Below, one piece after another: positions 8,730-17,007 of a stretch of DNA of 42,911 nt (position 1 is the first letter of the stretch; each line of letters opens with the position of its first letter). A program made the translations under genes and the position numbers. The DNA is from Aliidiomarina sp047920995 (GTDB lineage: Bacteria > Pseudomonadota > Gammaproteobacteria > Enterobacterales > Alteromonadaceae), in contig NZ_JBLRWZ010000022.1 of the NCBI RefSeq assembly GCF_047920995.1, positions 1 through 42,911 on the forward strand. Direction: 5' to 3'. The notes below the pieces were generated by a model that had not been told where the DNA came from, searched no databases, and saw only the letters and a list, made by a program, of their open reading frames with translations.

Positions 8730-9637
8730 CCTTTGTTCTCCTTCATAGCTTGCTCTGTATCGAACCAATCATGCCATACCGGGGTTAACCCCTCAGGCAT
8801 TTGTAAGTTTCTGCCAAGTTCACGCCAGCGCCCCGGAAAATGAAAATCAGAGCCTGCTGATGCTAATAAATTGTATTCACGGGCCAGTTCACTCAACCAT
8901 TGCCGTTGTTCTGGGGCCTGTTGACCACTCACCACTTCCATACAAACACCGCCAGCGGCCTGAAAATCATTAATCAATCGGCGCAACCACTTGGTGCTCA
9001 TGTTATAGGCTAATGGGTGGGCAATACTCGCCACCCCGCCACTTGCATGAATCACCCTAACCGCTTCTGCCATACTGCACCATTGCGGTTTCACATAAGC
9101 ACATTGCCCTTTTCCTAAAAAACGGTCAAATGCTTGCTGCTTGGTTGCCACATAACCATGCTTCAGTAACGCATCGGCGTAGTGCAAGCGGGTTCGTACG
9201 CCGCCACCTTGTGCAAGATTCGGCCGCGCCGTTGGTAAATGTTCCGCCGCAACCGCATTTTTTAGCAACCGCTCATGAATTAATTCTGAACGTTGGTGCC
9301 GTTGTTCGCGCTGCGCGTTTAATAACCGCCGCATTTGCTCGTGGTCAGGATCAAAGCGCCAACCCAGAATATGAATTTCAAAACCCTGCCAACTAGTGCT
9401 AAACTCAACGCCGCTCAATAGCTGCAGAGCAGCCGCTTGCTTGCTTGCCGATTTACCCTCGGGTACCGCCGCCAACTGAGCTTGTTGCAGCTGCAATGCT
9501 TGCTGGTACCCTTGTACAGAATCATGATCGGTAATCGCCAGCACATCAAGCTGCATTACTTCTGCGCGGAGTAGCATCTCGGCAGGTGTTAACACCCCAT
9601 CCGAGGCATTGGTGTGGCAATGTAAATCTATCCGCAA
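8726..9637 (-). CDS. rnm: PHP-domain 5'-3' exoribonuclease RNase AM (YciV/TrpH)
   Basis: RNase AM trims 5' ends of rRNAs and degrades short RNA oligonucleotides and pAp. The 303-residue protein begins RIDLHCHTNASDGVLTP, the metal-binding first PHP motif, and continues with VLAITDHDSV, GVEFST, a further His motif in SIAHPLAY near residue 200, and GSDFHFPG near the C-terminus. I chose TTG at 9637 because GAGG lies six bases upstream; another TTG four codons earlier lacks a ribosome site. It is divergent from trp, as in E. coli, and heads the rnm-yciO-scpA-scpB-rluB group. Confidence 0.92.
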   Translation of the reverse strand: MRIDLHCHTNASDGVLTPAEMLLRAEVMQLDVLAITDHDSVQGYQQALQLQQAQLAAVPEGKSASKQAAALQLLSGVEFSTSWQGFEIHILGWRFDPDHEQMRRLLNAQREQRHQRSELIHERLLKNAVAAEHLPTARPNLAQGGGVRTRLHYADALLKHGYVATKQQAFDRFLGKGQCAYVKPQWCSMAEAVRVIHASGGVASIAHPLAYNMSTKWLRRLINDFQAAGGVCMEVVSGQQAPEQRQWLSELAREYNLLASAGSDFHFPGRWRELGRNLQMPEGLTPVWHDWFDTEQAMKENKG

Positions 9638-9715
9638 AATGAGCCTCAATTAGAAAATATTCGTAGATGTATTTAATGTAGAAATAGTGGAACAAAATAA
9701 TGCCAATATCATACG

Positions 9716-9735
9716 CGATTTTTTACAAAAAATCG
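9716..9735. repeat. 20-bp palindrome between the divergent rnm and trp genes
   Basis: CGATTTTTT and AAAAAATCG form perfect 9-bp arms around a 2-bp centre and abut the -35 box of the trp promoter. The arms are too close for a normal hairpin loop, so a protein-binding site or a DNA-bending tract is likelier than a terminator. It sits between divergent genes where a shared regulator could act. No known operator consensus was matched. Confidence 0.6.
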
Positions 9736-9764
9736 TTGACACTTTTTCCACAGGCATTTAATGT
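9736..9764 (+). promoter_or_regulatory. Candidate sigma-70 promoter of the trp operon
   Basis: A perfect -35 TTGACA lies at 9736-9741. The -10 is either TTTAAT at 9757-9762 (15-bp spacer, five of six bases) or TAATGT at 9759-9764 (17-bp spacer, weaker match). It lies about 50 bp upstream of the leader peptide, as expected for trp. Confidence 0.6.
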
Positions 9765-9767
9765 TCT

Positions 9768-9783
9768 GTACAAGTTTACTCAG
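9768..9783. promoter_or_regulatory. Candidate TrpR operator
   Basis: The 16 bases at 9768-9783 match the E. coli TrpR operator core GTACTAGTTAACTAGT at 11 positions, with the left half GTAC-AGTT best conserved. It lies just downstream of the -10, where a bound repressor would block transcription initiation. The right half-site is degenerate, so this is a suggestion only. Confidence 0.4.
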
Positions 9784-9810
9784 ATGTCTAGAAAGGTATT
9801 TACTAACACT

Positions 9811-9867
9811 ATGCAACAGTTCGCATCGGTTCAACATCATTGGTGGTGGCACTCCCCTCGCGGGTAG
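9811..9867 (+). CDS. trpL: trp operon leader peptide
   Basis: This is an 18-codon frame, MQQFASVQHHWWWHSPRG, ending at TAG. Three consecutive Trp codons (9841-9849) followed 50 bp later by an intrinsic terminator are the hallmark of tryptophan attenuation: a ribosome stalled at the Trp codons when charged tRNA-Trp is scarce should favour an antiterminator fold. GAAAGG lies about 15 bp upstream as a loosely spaced ribosome site. It is immediately upstream of trpE, in the place of E. coli trpL. Confidence 0.9.
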   Translation: MQQFASVQHHWWWHSPRG

Positions 9868-9918
9868 TGGATGCATCTGTGCGTGTTTAGTAAACGCAAC
9901 TAATACAGAATTTCATTC

Positions 9919-9951
9919 AAAACCCGCTTCGTAAGCGGGTTTTGTCGTTTT
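9919..9951 (+). terminator. trp attenuator hairpin
   Basis: Eleven paired bases (AAAACCCGCTT against AAGCGGGTTTT) enclose a 3-base loop, followed by GTCGTTTTT. The segment ACCCGC of the 5' arm is also exactly complementary to GCGGGT at 9860-9865, at the end of the leader frame, which gives a candidate competing antiterminator pairing. A separate small inverted repeat (GTTTA-G-TAAAC, about 9886-9896) lies between them. Confidence 0.9.
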
Positions 9952-9978
9952 TATTCCATAACAATAATTGGCATCAGC

Positions 9979-11670
9979 ATGCAAAAACTAGGTCAAATTT
10001 TTCCCATATCGGTAGCCGCGCAATACCAAGCCGATCCAGTAGCCGTGTTGCAACGATTATCAGCAAGCGAAGGCGAGCATATTTTGCTTGAATCAGCAGA
10101 AATTGATTCACGGCAGAATTTGAAAAGCCTGCTAATGATCGATGCGTCACTAAAACTCGTTTGCCGCGGCCAGCGCGTAACCATCAGCGCCCTCACCGAT
10201 AACGGCTGTTGTTTATTAGCTTTTTTGGCAACAGAGCTAGGTGCCTATCAAGTAGAGTACAGCGCTCACTGCTTGGTACTTGAGTTTCAACAGCCAGCAG
10301 AGAACCTTAACGAGCAACAGCGCCTGGCCGCTGTTGCCAACACGCAACCGCTACGCGTATTGCAACAAAAGCTCGCCACATTACATGAGCACCCGTTTGC
10401 AATTTTTCTTGCCGGGGTATTCGCCTACGATCTACTTGCCACTTTTGAGCAACTGCCCGAGGTAGCTGAGGGAGCAAATGATTGCCCTGATTACCAATTC
10501 TATCTGGCGGAAACCTTATTAATTATTAACCATGAAACCGAACAAACCGAGCTACTAGGTATTCTTGCCTGCGGTGAGCCTGATGATAATACTGCCGCAG
10601 ATTCAAGCGTACTACCTATAGAACAACGGCACCAACAGTTGTGCCAACGCTTAGGCGAACTTATGAGCCGCATGCAAAACCCGCTTGCTACCAGCAACGG
10701 TTCAGCATTATTCACTCAGCCTACAACGCCAAATGGTGCATCTGCCGAGCATGCCCCCGCCGCGCAGAAAAAACCAACTCTCGATTTCAGCGCGATTGCC
10801 AGCGTACCTAGCCGAGAAACATTCAAAACTATTGTGCAGCACATGAAACAGCACATTGCGGCGGGCGATATTTTCCAAGTAGTGCCATCGCGCACCTTCT
10901 CGTTGCCTTGTAATAATGCCCTGGCAAGTTACGCCGAACTGAAGAAAAGCAATCCTAGCCCTTATATGTTTTATCTGCGCACCAAAGAGTTTGAACTATT
11001 CGGCGCGTCACCTGAATCAGCATTAAAATTTACCGCAGCGAACCGACAAGTAGAGCTTTATCCGATTGCTGGAACACGCAGCCGCGCCCGCGATGCCCAA
11101 GGCAATATTCTGGCAGATCAAGATTCCCGTATTGAGCTGGCCCTGCGGCAAGATAAAAAAGAAATGGCCGAACATATGATGCTGGTTGATTTAGCTCGTA
11201 ATGATCTGGCCCGCATCGCCCGCACCGGCACCCGCTATGTAGCCGATCTATTGAAAGTGGATCGGTATTCCCATGTAATGCATTTAGTATCCCGTGTGGT
11301 TGCTACCCTGCGAAACGATTTAGATGCTCTGGATGCCTACCGTGCTTGTATGAATATGGGTACCTTAGTTGGCGCCCCGAAAATTAGTGCCGCACGCTTA
11401 ATTCGCCAGGCGGAAGGCTGCCGGCGCGGTAGCTACGGCGGCGCTGTAGGCTACTTAAATGGCCAAGGTGATATGGATAATTGCATTGTGATTCGCTCGG
11501 CCTATGTGAAAAACGGTACCGCTGTTGTGCAAGCTGGAGCTGGCGTTGTATTTGATTCTGATGATGATGCAGAAGTACAAGAAACCGAACAAAAAGCTGG
11601 GGCTGTGTTGCAGGCAATTCTGTGCGCAAATGCTGCTGCGAAGAACCCATTACAGGAGCCACGCTCATGA
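9979..11670 (+). CDS. trpE: Anthranilate synthase component I
   Basis: TrpE converts chorismate plus ammonia (from TrpG) to anthranilate, the first step of tryptophan synthesis. The product has 563 residues, longer than E. coli TrpE (520). The N-terminal half has the tryptophan feedback motif LLES with S39. The C-terminal chorismate-binding half includes GDIFQVVPSRTF, LFGASPESALKF, PIAGTRSRARD and GSYGGAVGYLNG. An Ala/Thr/Pro-rich segment at about residues 228-270 accounts for the extra length and looks like a linker. No good Shine-Dalgarno precedes the ATG. The stop overlaps the trpG start by four bases. Confidence 0.97.
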   Translation: MQKLGQIFPISVAAQYQADPVAVLQRLSASEGEHILLESAEIDSRQNLKSLLMIDASLKLVCRGQRVTISALTDNGCCLLAFLATELGAYQVEYSAHCLVLEFQQPAENLNEQQRLAAVANTQPLRVLQQKLATLHEHPFAIFLAGVFAYDLLATFEQLPEVAEGANDCPDYQFYLAETLLIINHETEQTELLGILACGEPDDNTAADSSVLPIEQRHQQLCQRLGELMSRMQNPLATSNGSALFTQPTTPNGASAEHAPAAQKKPTLDFSAIASVPSRETFKTIVQHMKQHIAAGDIFQVVPSRTFSLPCNNALASYAELKKSNPSPYMFYLRTKEFELFGASPESALKFTAANRQVELYPIAGTRSRARDAQGNILADQDSRIELALRQDKKEMAEHMMLVDLARNDLARIARTGTRYVADLLKVDRYSHVMHLVSRVVATLRNDLDALDAYRACMNMGTLVGAPKISAARLIRQAEGCRRGSYGGAVGYLNGQGDMDNCIVIRSAYVKNGTAVVQAGAGVVFDSDDDAEVQETEQKAGAVLQAILCANAAAKNPLQEPRS

Positions 11671-12311
11671 GCCGAGGGCATATTATTTTTATCGATAACC
11701 TAGATAGTTTCACCTACAACTTAGTAGATGAACTTGCCCAGTTAGGCTTTGGCTTAGATGTATACCGAAACAACGTAAGCCTTGAGTTTATTGCCGCTCG
11801 CTTAGCCGAACAAGCCGCCGCTGGCCCGGTACTACTGTGCTTATCGCCCGGGCCAGGCCACCCTAATGAAGCCGGCCAATTGTTGCCCATCATTCGGCAT
11901 GCTAGTGGTATCTATCCTATGCTGGGCATCTGCTTAGGCTTTCAGGCCCTCATTCAAGAAGCCGGCGGTGTTGTGGATCGTTGTTTTGAAACTGTGCATG
12001 GTAAAACTAGCCTTATAGAATGCGCTACACATCCGATTTTCAATGGCCTTAGCAACCCGTTACCGGTAGCTCGCTACCATTCGCTCATGGCTACTGAAGT
12101 ACCAGAGCAAGTGCAGGTAATCGCCACCGTAAACGCGATTCCGATGGCATTCTATAACGCCCAGCAGCGCAGTATTGGCTTCCAATTTCACCCCGAATCT
12201 ATTATGACCACCGATGGCGCTCAGCTATTGCGGCAAAGCATTGAATTTTTAATGCAAAACAGCAATCCAGAGAGCCTTCCGGCGAGCAATCAGGAGAGAA
12301 CGAATGCGTGA
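11667..12311 (+). CDS. trpG: Anthranilate synthase component II (glutamine amidotransferase)
   Basis: TrpG supplies ammonia from glutamine to TrpE. The 214-residue class I amidotransferase shows DNLDSFTYNL at the N-terminus, the oxyanion segment LSPGPGHP, the nucleophile Cys89 in LGICLGFQAL, and His175/Glu177 in FQFHPES. The ATG at 11667 sits in an ATGA overlap with trpE and has AGGAG upstream; the frame extends further 5' inside trpE but lacks a ribosome site there. Unlike in E. coli, it is not fused to trpD. In some bacteria this subunit also serves p-aminobenzoate synthesis. Confidence 0.96.
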   Translation: MSRGHIIFIDNLDSFTYNLVDELAQLGFGLDVYRNNVSLEFIAARLAEQAAAGPVLLCLSPGPGHPNEAGQLLPIIRHASGIYPMLGICLGFQALIQEAGGVVDRCFETVHGKTSLIECATHPIFNGLSNPLPVARYHSLMATEVPEQVQVIATVNAIPMAFYNAQQRSIGFQFHPESIMTTDGAQLLRQSIEFLMQNSNPESLPASNQERTNA

Positions 12312-13308
12312 ACTAACAATGCTACTCAACGGCGATGTGTTGAGTATGGCAGAAACGGAAAAACTATTTGGCCACCTTATTGCCGGACAGCTCACGCTAA
12401 GCCAAATTAGTGCCATGCTCGTGGCATTAAAAATTCGTGGTGAAACACCAGCAGAAATCGCCGGGGCCGCCAAAGCATTATTAGCCGGCAGTAAAAAATT
12501 CCCTGAGCTTAGTTATCCAGTAGCCGATACCTGTGGCACCGGGGGAGATGGCAGCAATACGATCAACATCTCTACCGCCGCCGCGTTAGTGAACGCCAGT
12601 ATGGGTTTAAAAATCGCCAAACATGGCAACCGCAGCATTTCCTCGCGTTCGGGTTCAGCGGATGTGCTCGAAGCACTCGGTGTGCCGCTCGATTTATCGC
12701 CAGATGAGAACAAGAAATTATTAGATGAGTTTGGCTTCTGTTTTCTATTTGCGCCCCACTACCACCCTGGAGTGCGCTATGCCATGCCAGTGCGGCAAGA
12801 ATTGAAAACCCGCACGATTTTCAACTTACTCGGGCCGTTACTTAACCCTACGCGTCCACAAGCACAATTACTGGGTGTATATAATGCCAATCTTTGCCGC
12901 CCTATGGCGGAAACGTTGCGCTTATTGGGCTGCCCACGGGCTATGGTGGTAAATGGTAGCGGCCTAGATGAAATAGCCCTGCACGGCGATACCCATGTGG
13001 TTGAGCTACATGGTGATGAAATTCGTGAATACACCCTTAATCCGAGTGATTTTGGCCTACCAGAAGCGCCGCTAAGCTCGCTTAAAGGTGGTGATGGCAA
13101 TCAAAATGCACGCATGCTGAAAGAGGTATTTGCTGGCCAAGGCAAGCTGGAGCATCGCCATGCGATTGCCATGAACGCCGCTGCAGTGCGTTACTTAACT
13201 GGCCATAACGAAACCTTACAAGAAGCTACTGATAGTGTACTTAGCCATCTTGCCAGTGGTGCAGCACTCCAACATTTACAACGCATGCAGGAGGAATTTA
13301 TCGCATGA
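12304..13308 (+). CDS. trpD: Anthranilate phosphoribosyltransferase
   Basis: TrpD transfers phosphoribose from PRPP to anthranilate. The 334-residue enzyme has an N-terminal helical domain and the PRPP-binding motif DTCGTGGDGSNTINIST at about residues 75-91, then KHGNRSISSRSGSADVLEALG, both strongly conserved. It starts eight bases inside the end of trpG, behind GGAGAG, and ends in a four-base overlap with trpCF, so the three genes are probably translated in a coupled way. Confidence 0.97.
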   Translation: MRELTMLLNGDVLSMAETEKLFGHLIAGQLTLSQISAMLVALKIRGETPAEIAGAAKALLAGSKKFPELSYPVADTCGTGGDGSNTINISTAAALVNASMGLKIAKHGNRSISSRSGSADVLEALGVPLDLSPDENKKLLDEFGFCFLFAPHYHPGVRYAMPVRQELKTRTIFNLLGPLLNPTRPQAQLLGVYNANLCRPMAETLRLLGCPRAMVVNGSGLDEIALHGDTHVVELHGDEIREYTLNPSDFGLPEAPLSSLKGGDGNQNARMLKEVFAGQGKLEHRHAIAMNAAAVRYLTGHNETLQEATDSVLSHLASGAALQHLQRMQEEFIA

Positions 13309-14780
13309 GTTCATTCGTAATGCACGATGATACCCCTTCCGTGCTGAAAGAAATTATGGCTACTCGGCAACAACGTTTGCAAGAAATGGCTGTGCTCTAT
13401 CCGGAAGCAGAAATAGCGGTTGCTGCCGCAGCGAGTAATCGCCCAGTAAGAGGTTTTACCGCCGCGTTGCAACAACCGAACGCGCAATTCATTCTAGAGT
13501 GCAAAAAAGCTTCGCCCTCAAAAGGAGTAATTCGGGAAGATTTTGATCCGGTTGCTATCGCCACTATTTACGCCAGCTATGCAGCTGCCATTTCAGTACT
13601 AACGGAGCCAGATTACTTTCAAGGCGATTTTGCTTATCTGCAAGCCGTAAGCAGCAAAGTGCATGTACCGGTACTCTGCAAAGATTTCATCTTTAGTAGC
13701 TATCAAATCGATCTTGCGCGCTATTTTGGTGCTGATGCAATTCTACTTATGCTATCGGTGCTTGCGGATGATGATTACCAATTATTAGCCCAGCGCGCGC
13801 AGCAACTTGGCTTACATATTTTAACCGAAGTAAGCAATGCTGAAGAGATGCAACGGGCGGCTGCGCTGAACGCGAAAGTAATTGGCATTAATCATCGCAA
13901 CTTGCGCGATCTTTCGGTGGATTTAAACCGTAGCCAAGAGTTAGCAGCGCTAGCACCGGAAGGTGCCTTGTTAATCGCCGAATCAGGTATCGAGAATAAC
14001 CAGCAAATCCGCTCCATAGCACCCCATGTGGATGGTTTTTTAGTTGGTGGCTCACTTACCGAGCAAGCCGACATCGATCTGGCCTGCCGCAAATTGATTT
14101 ATGGTGAACACAAAATATGTGGCCTCACCCAGCCTGCACAAGCCATAGCAGCAAGAGCGGCCGGGGCAGCATACGGTGGCTTGATATTTGCGAAGCGCTC
14201 GCCACGTTGTGTATCCCTAGAGCAAGCACAACAAATATGCGCCGTACGTGGCCTGAATTATGTGGGTGTTTTTGCCCTAGAAGATTTTCTTAACAATGAA
14301 GAAAATGAACAACAAGAGGCAGCGTACTTAGCTGCAGCGCAACAAATAGCTGCTATTGCCGCCAAATTGCACTTAGCTGCAGTACAATTACATGATGTGC
14401 AGGATGTAAACATTGTGGCGGCACTTAACCAAGCGTTAACGATGCACGAGCGCGCTAACTACAGCCAAGCTCACACTGAAATCTGGGTGGCTCGCAGCGT
14501 AGCAGCAAACACACAGCTATATCAGCAGCCAATGATTAGCCGAGAAGTATGGGATCACGGCCGCGGGGGCTCGGGCAGCAGCTTCGATTGGCAAACATTG
14601 CCAAGTAGCGAGCAGCGCCTTCACATTCAATTGGCTGGTGGTTTAAAGCCAAATAACATTGCCACAGCCATCAGCTTAGGCTGCCGTGGCTTAGATATTA
14701 ACTCTGGCGTTGAACGTCAGCCTGGGCATAAAGATCCTGCGTTAATGCAGCAGGTTTTCGCCACGATTCGGATATATTAA
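13305..14780 (+). CDS. trpCF: Bifunctional indole-3-glycerol phosphate synthase / phosphoribosylanthranilate isomerase
   Basis: This 491-residue fusion carries two successive pathway steps as two TIM barrels. The N-terminal barrel (about 1-260) is IGP synthase with FILECKKASPSKG, VLCKDFI, VIGINHRNL and LIAESGI. The C-terminal barrel (about 265-491) is PRA isomerase, starting with the catalytic Cys in HKICGLTQP and ending with RGGSGSSFDW, QLAGGLKPNNI and DINSGVE. The fusion has the same order as E. coli TrpC. It overlaps trpD by ATGA and lies 13 bp before trpB. Confidence 0.97.
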   Translation: MSSFVMHDDTPSVLKEIMATRQQRLQEMAVLYPEAEIAVAAAASNRPVRGFTAALQQPNAQFILECKKASPSKGVIREDFDPVAIATIYASYAAAISVLTEPDYFQGDFAYLQAVSSKVHVPVLCKDFIFSSYQIDLARYFGADAILLMLSVLADDDYQLLAQRAQQLGLHILTEVSNAEEMQRAAALNAKVIGINHRNLRDLSVDLNRSQELAALAPEGALLIAESGIENNQQIRSIAPHVDGFLVGGSLTEQADIDLACRKLIYGEHKICGLTQPAQAIAARAAGAAYGGLIFAKRSPRCVSLEQAQQICAVRGLNYVGVFALEDFLNNEENEQQEAAYLAAAQQIAAIAAKLHLAAVQLHDVQDVNIVAALNQALTMHERANYSQAHTEIWVARSVAANTQLYQQPMISREVWDHGRGGSGSSFDWQTLPSSEQRLHIQLAGGLKPNNIATAISLGCRGLDINSGVERQPGHKDPALMQQVFATIRIY

Positions 14781-14793
14781 AGAGGTTATCACG

Positions 14794-15999
14794 ATGCAAA
14801 CACAACAAGTTTTAAGCCCATATTTTGGCGAATTCGGTGGTCAGTTTGTACCAGAAATCCTGTTGCCTGCGCTCGACCAACTCGAGCAAGCGTTTAATGA
14901 TGCGCAGCAAGATCCAGAATTTCAGAGCGAATTTAAAAATCTGCTCAGCACCTATTTAGGCCGCCCAACGCCATTAACCTTGTGCCATAACCTCACTAAG
15001 GGTTCGCCAGCTAAAATTTACCTGAAGCGCGAAGATCTATTGCATGGCGGCGCTCACAAAACCAACCAAGTATTAGGGCAAGCGCTGCTGGCAAAACGGA
15101 TGGGGAAAACGCGTATTATTGCTGAAACCGGTGCCGGCCAGCACGGTACCGCTACAGCTCTAGCGTGCGCATTACTCGGGCTTGAGTGCATTATCTACAT
15201 GGGCCGCAAAGATGCCGAACGGCAGCAACCCAATGTGTTTCGGATGGAACTTATGGGCGCTAAAGTAGTGCCAGTAGATGCCGGTAGCGGCACCCTAAAA
15301 GACGCCGTGAACGAAGCCATGCGTGATTGGACCGCAAGTTACCCAACCACCCATTACCTGCTTGGTACTGCTGCGGGCCCACACCCATTCCCAACCATTG
15401 TGCGTGAATTTCACCGCATGATTGGCGCCGAAGCAAAAGAACAAATTCTTGCCCAAGAAGGTCGTTTACCTGATGAGGTTATCGCCTGCGTGGGTGGTGG
15501 TTCAAATGCCATTGGTATATTCGCCGAATTTATTGATGAACCCAGCGTACGCCTAACCGGTGTTGAGCCTGCTGGCCGCGGCATCGAAAGTGGTGAGCAT
15601 GGCGCTACCTTAAGTGCGGGCAAGCCAGGGGTGTTACACGGCTGCCGTTCGTTCTTAATGCAAGATTCCGATGGCCAAATTGAAGAGAGTTATTCAGTTT
15701 CTGCGGGCTTAGATTACCCAGGTGTTGGCCCGCAACACGCCTATTTGCACTCTATTGGCCGGGCGCAGTACACCAGTGTTACCGATCAACAAGCGCTCGA
15801 TGCCTTTAAGATACTTTCCAGCGCCGAAGGCATTATTCCAGCGTTAGAAACGGCCCATGCACTCGCCTATGCCATAGAGCGAGCCAAAGCCGCTACTACG
15901 CCAGAAGTGTTGCTGGTGAATCTATCCGGCCGCGGTGATAAAGATATTGATCACGTTCGTAAAATCTTAGCGGCACAAGCTGCCGAAGCTCAATCATAA
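14794..15999 (+). CDS. trpB: Tryptophan synthase beta subunit
   Basis: TrpB condenses indole with serine using pyridoxal phosphate. The 401 residues include FGEFGGQFVPE at the N-terminus, the PLP lysine K89 in HGGAHKTNQ, the catalytic-glutamate region AETGAGQHGT, the phosphate-binding GGGSNAIG and the C-terminal LSGRGDKD. AGAGG lies before the ATG. It is followed 11 bp later by trpA, its channel-forming partner. Confidence 0.98.
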   Translation: MQTQQVLSPYFGEFGGQFVPEILLPALDQLEQAFNDAQQDPEFQSEFKNLLSTYLGRPTPLTLCHNLTKGSPAKIYLKREDLLHGGAHKTNQVLGQALLAKRMGKTRIIAETGAGQHGTATALACALLGLECIIYMGRKDAERQQPNVFRMELMGAKVVPVDAGSGTLKDAVNEAMRDWTASYPTTHYLLGTAAGPHPFPTIVREFHRMIGAEAKEQILAQEGRLPDEVIACVGGGSNAIGIFAEFIDEPSVRLTGVEPAGRGIESGEHGATLSAGKPGVLHGCRSFLMQDSDGQIEESYSVSAGLDYPGVGPQHAYLHSIGRAQYTSVTDQQALDAFKILSSAEGIIPALETAHALAYAIERAKAATTPEVLLVNLSGRGDKDIDHVRKILAAQAAEAQS

Positions 16000-16010
16000 G
16001 GAGTATTTAC

Positions 16011-16829
16011 ATGAGCCAAACAGCTAACCGTTACGCGGCAATGTTTACCGGGTTAACTGAACGCCAACAAGGGGCATTTGTGCCCTTCGTTACTTTAGCC
16101 GATCCAAGCCTCGCCCAAAGCGAGCAGATCATTCGTACCCTTATCGAAAGTGGTGCCGATGCACTAGAACTTGGTTTGCCATTCTCAGATCCTGTAGCCG
16201 ATGGCCCAGTAATTCAAGCGGCCAACATTCGGGCATTAAAGAACCACGTTACTAAACAACAGTGTTTCGATCTTATTGCCCGTATTCGCGCCGATTACCC
16301 CAATATTCCAATTGGTTTATTGGTGTACTGCAACTTGGTGGTAACCAACGGCGTTGATGCGTTCTACACACAAGCAAAAAATGCCGGCGTAGATTCGGTA
16401 CTGATTGCCGATGTGCCTGTACGAGAGGGCCTGCATTTTCAAGCTTCTGCAAAAAAACATGGCATTCAAGCCATCTTTATTGCACCACCCGATGCCTCTG
16501 CCGCTACCTTAGCGAAAGTTGCTGAAGCAAGTGAGGGATATATTTATTTGCTCAGCCGTTCCGGTGTTACTGGCGATAACCAAGCCGCAGCAGCGCCAGC
16601 TGCTGAATTAATTGCCGCATTGAACAATTTTGGTGGCGCACCAGCATTGCTTGGCTTTGGCATTAGTACACCAGAACAGGTGCAAGCCGCCATTCACGCA
16701 GGTGCGGCCGGTGCTATTAGTGGTTCAGCAGTAGTGCGTATTATTACTGATAATCTGGATGATGAAGCGGCTATGCTTGCAAAGCTTGCAGCCTTTGTAG
16801 CAGCTATGAAAGCGGCTACCCAGCGTTAA
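16011..16829 (+). CDS. trpA: Tryptophan synthase alpha subunit
   Basis: TrpA cleaves indole-3-glycerol phosphate and passes indole to TrpB through a tunnel. The 272-residue TIM barrel shows VPFVTLADP near residue 24 (Ala where most homologues have Gly), catalytic Glu53 in ALELGLPFSDP and Asp64 in ADGP, equivalent to E49 and D60 of E. coli, plus YIYLLSRSGVTG and LLGFGIS. AAGGAG precedes the ATG. It ends the operon, followed by a hairpin. Confidence 0.97.
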   Translation: MSQTANRYAAMFTGLTERQQGAFVPFVTLADPSLAQSEQIIRTLIESGADALELGLPFSDPVADGPVIQAANIRALKNHVTKQQCFDLIARIRADYPNIPIGLLVYCNLVVTNGVDAFYTQAKNAGVDSVLIADVPVREGLHFQASAKKHGIQAIFIAPPDASAATLAKVAEASEGYIYLLSRSGVTGDNQAAAAPAAELIAALNNFGGAPALLGFGISTPEQVQAAIHAGAAGAISGSAVVRIITDNLDDEAAMLAKLAAFVAAMKAATQR

Positions 16830-16852
16830 TACCTGCCACGAATAATCATAGC

Positions 16853-16890
16853 CCGCCTTGACACTGTGAGGCGGTGTTATTATTCTGTTA
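16853..16890 (+). terminator. Probable trp operon terminator
   Basis: CCGCCT at 16853-16858 pairs with AGGCGG at 16869-16874 around a 10-base loop, about 25 bp after the trpA stop. The following bases (TGTTATTATTCT) are U-rich but interrupted, so it may be moderately efficient and helped by the second inverted repeat just downstream. Confidence 0.55.
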
Positions 16891-16929
16891 AGCATGAGTT
16901 AGTTGATGATCATTACAGCTCATGCTTAA
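16888..16929. repeat. 11-bp inverted repeat upstream of the secreted-protein gene
   Basis: TTAAGCATGAG at 16888-16898 and CTCATGCTTAA at 16919-16929 are exact inverted copies separated by 20 bp, followed by TAATAATTTC. It could be a second terminator for trp transcripts or an operator for the gene at 17008. No promoter is obvious between it and the repeats that follow. Confidence 0.7.
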
Positions 16930-16950
16930 TAATTTCATTCAAATAAGTAT

Positions 16951-17006
16951 AAAGGAATAAAGGAATAAAGGAATAAAGGAATAAAGGAATAAAGGAATAA
17001 AGGAAT
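16951..17006 (+). repeat. Seven tandem copies of an 8-bp Shine-Dalgarno-like unit
   Basis: AAAGGAAT is repeated seven times without error, ending one base before the ATG at 17008. Every copy contains AAGGA, so the mRNA leader would carry a ladder of seven potential ribosome sites, of which only the last is at a usual distance from the start. Because the unit is short and perfectly repeated, slipped-strand gain or loss of copies is plausible; it would change the promoter-to-start distance but keep the last ribosome site in place. Confidence 0.95.
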
Positions 17007-17007
17007 C

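Noticed and set aside
16951..17006. CRISPR array
   Set aside because: Units are 8 bp, directly adjacent and without spacers; no cas genes are present.
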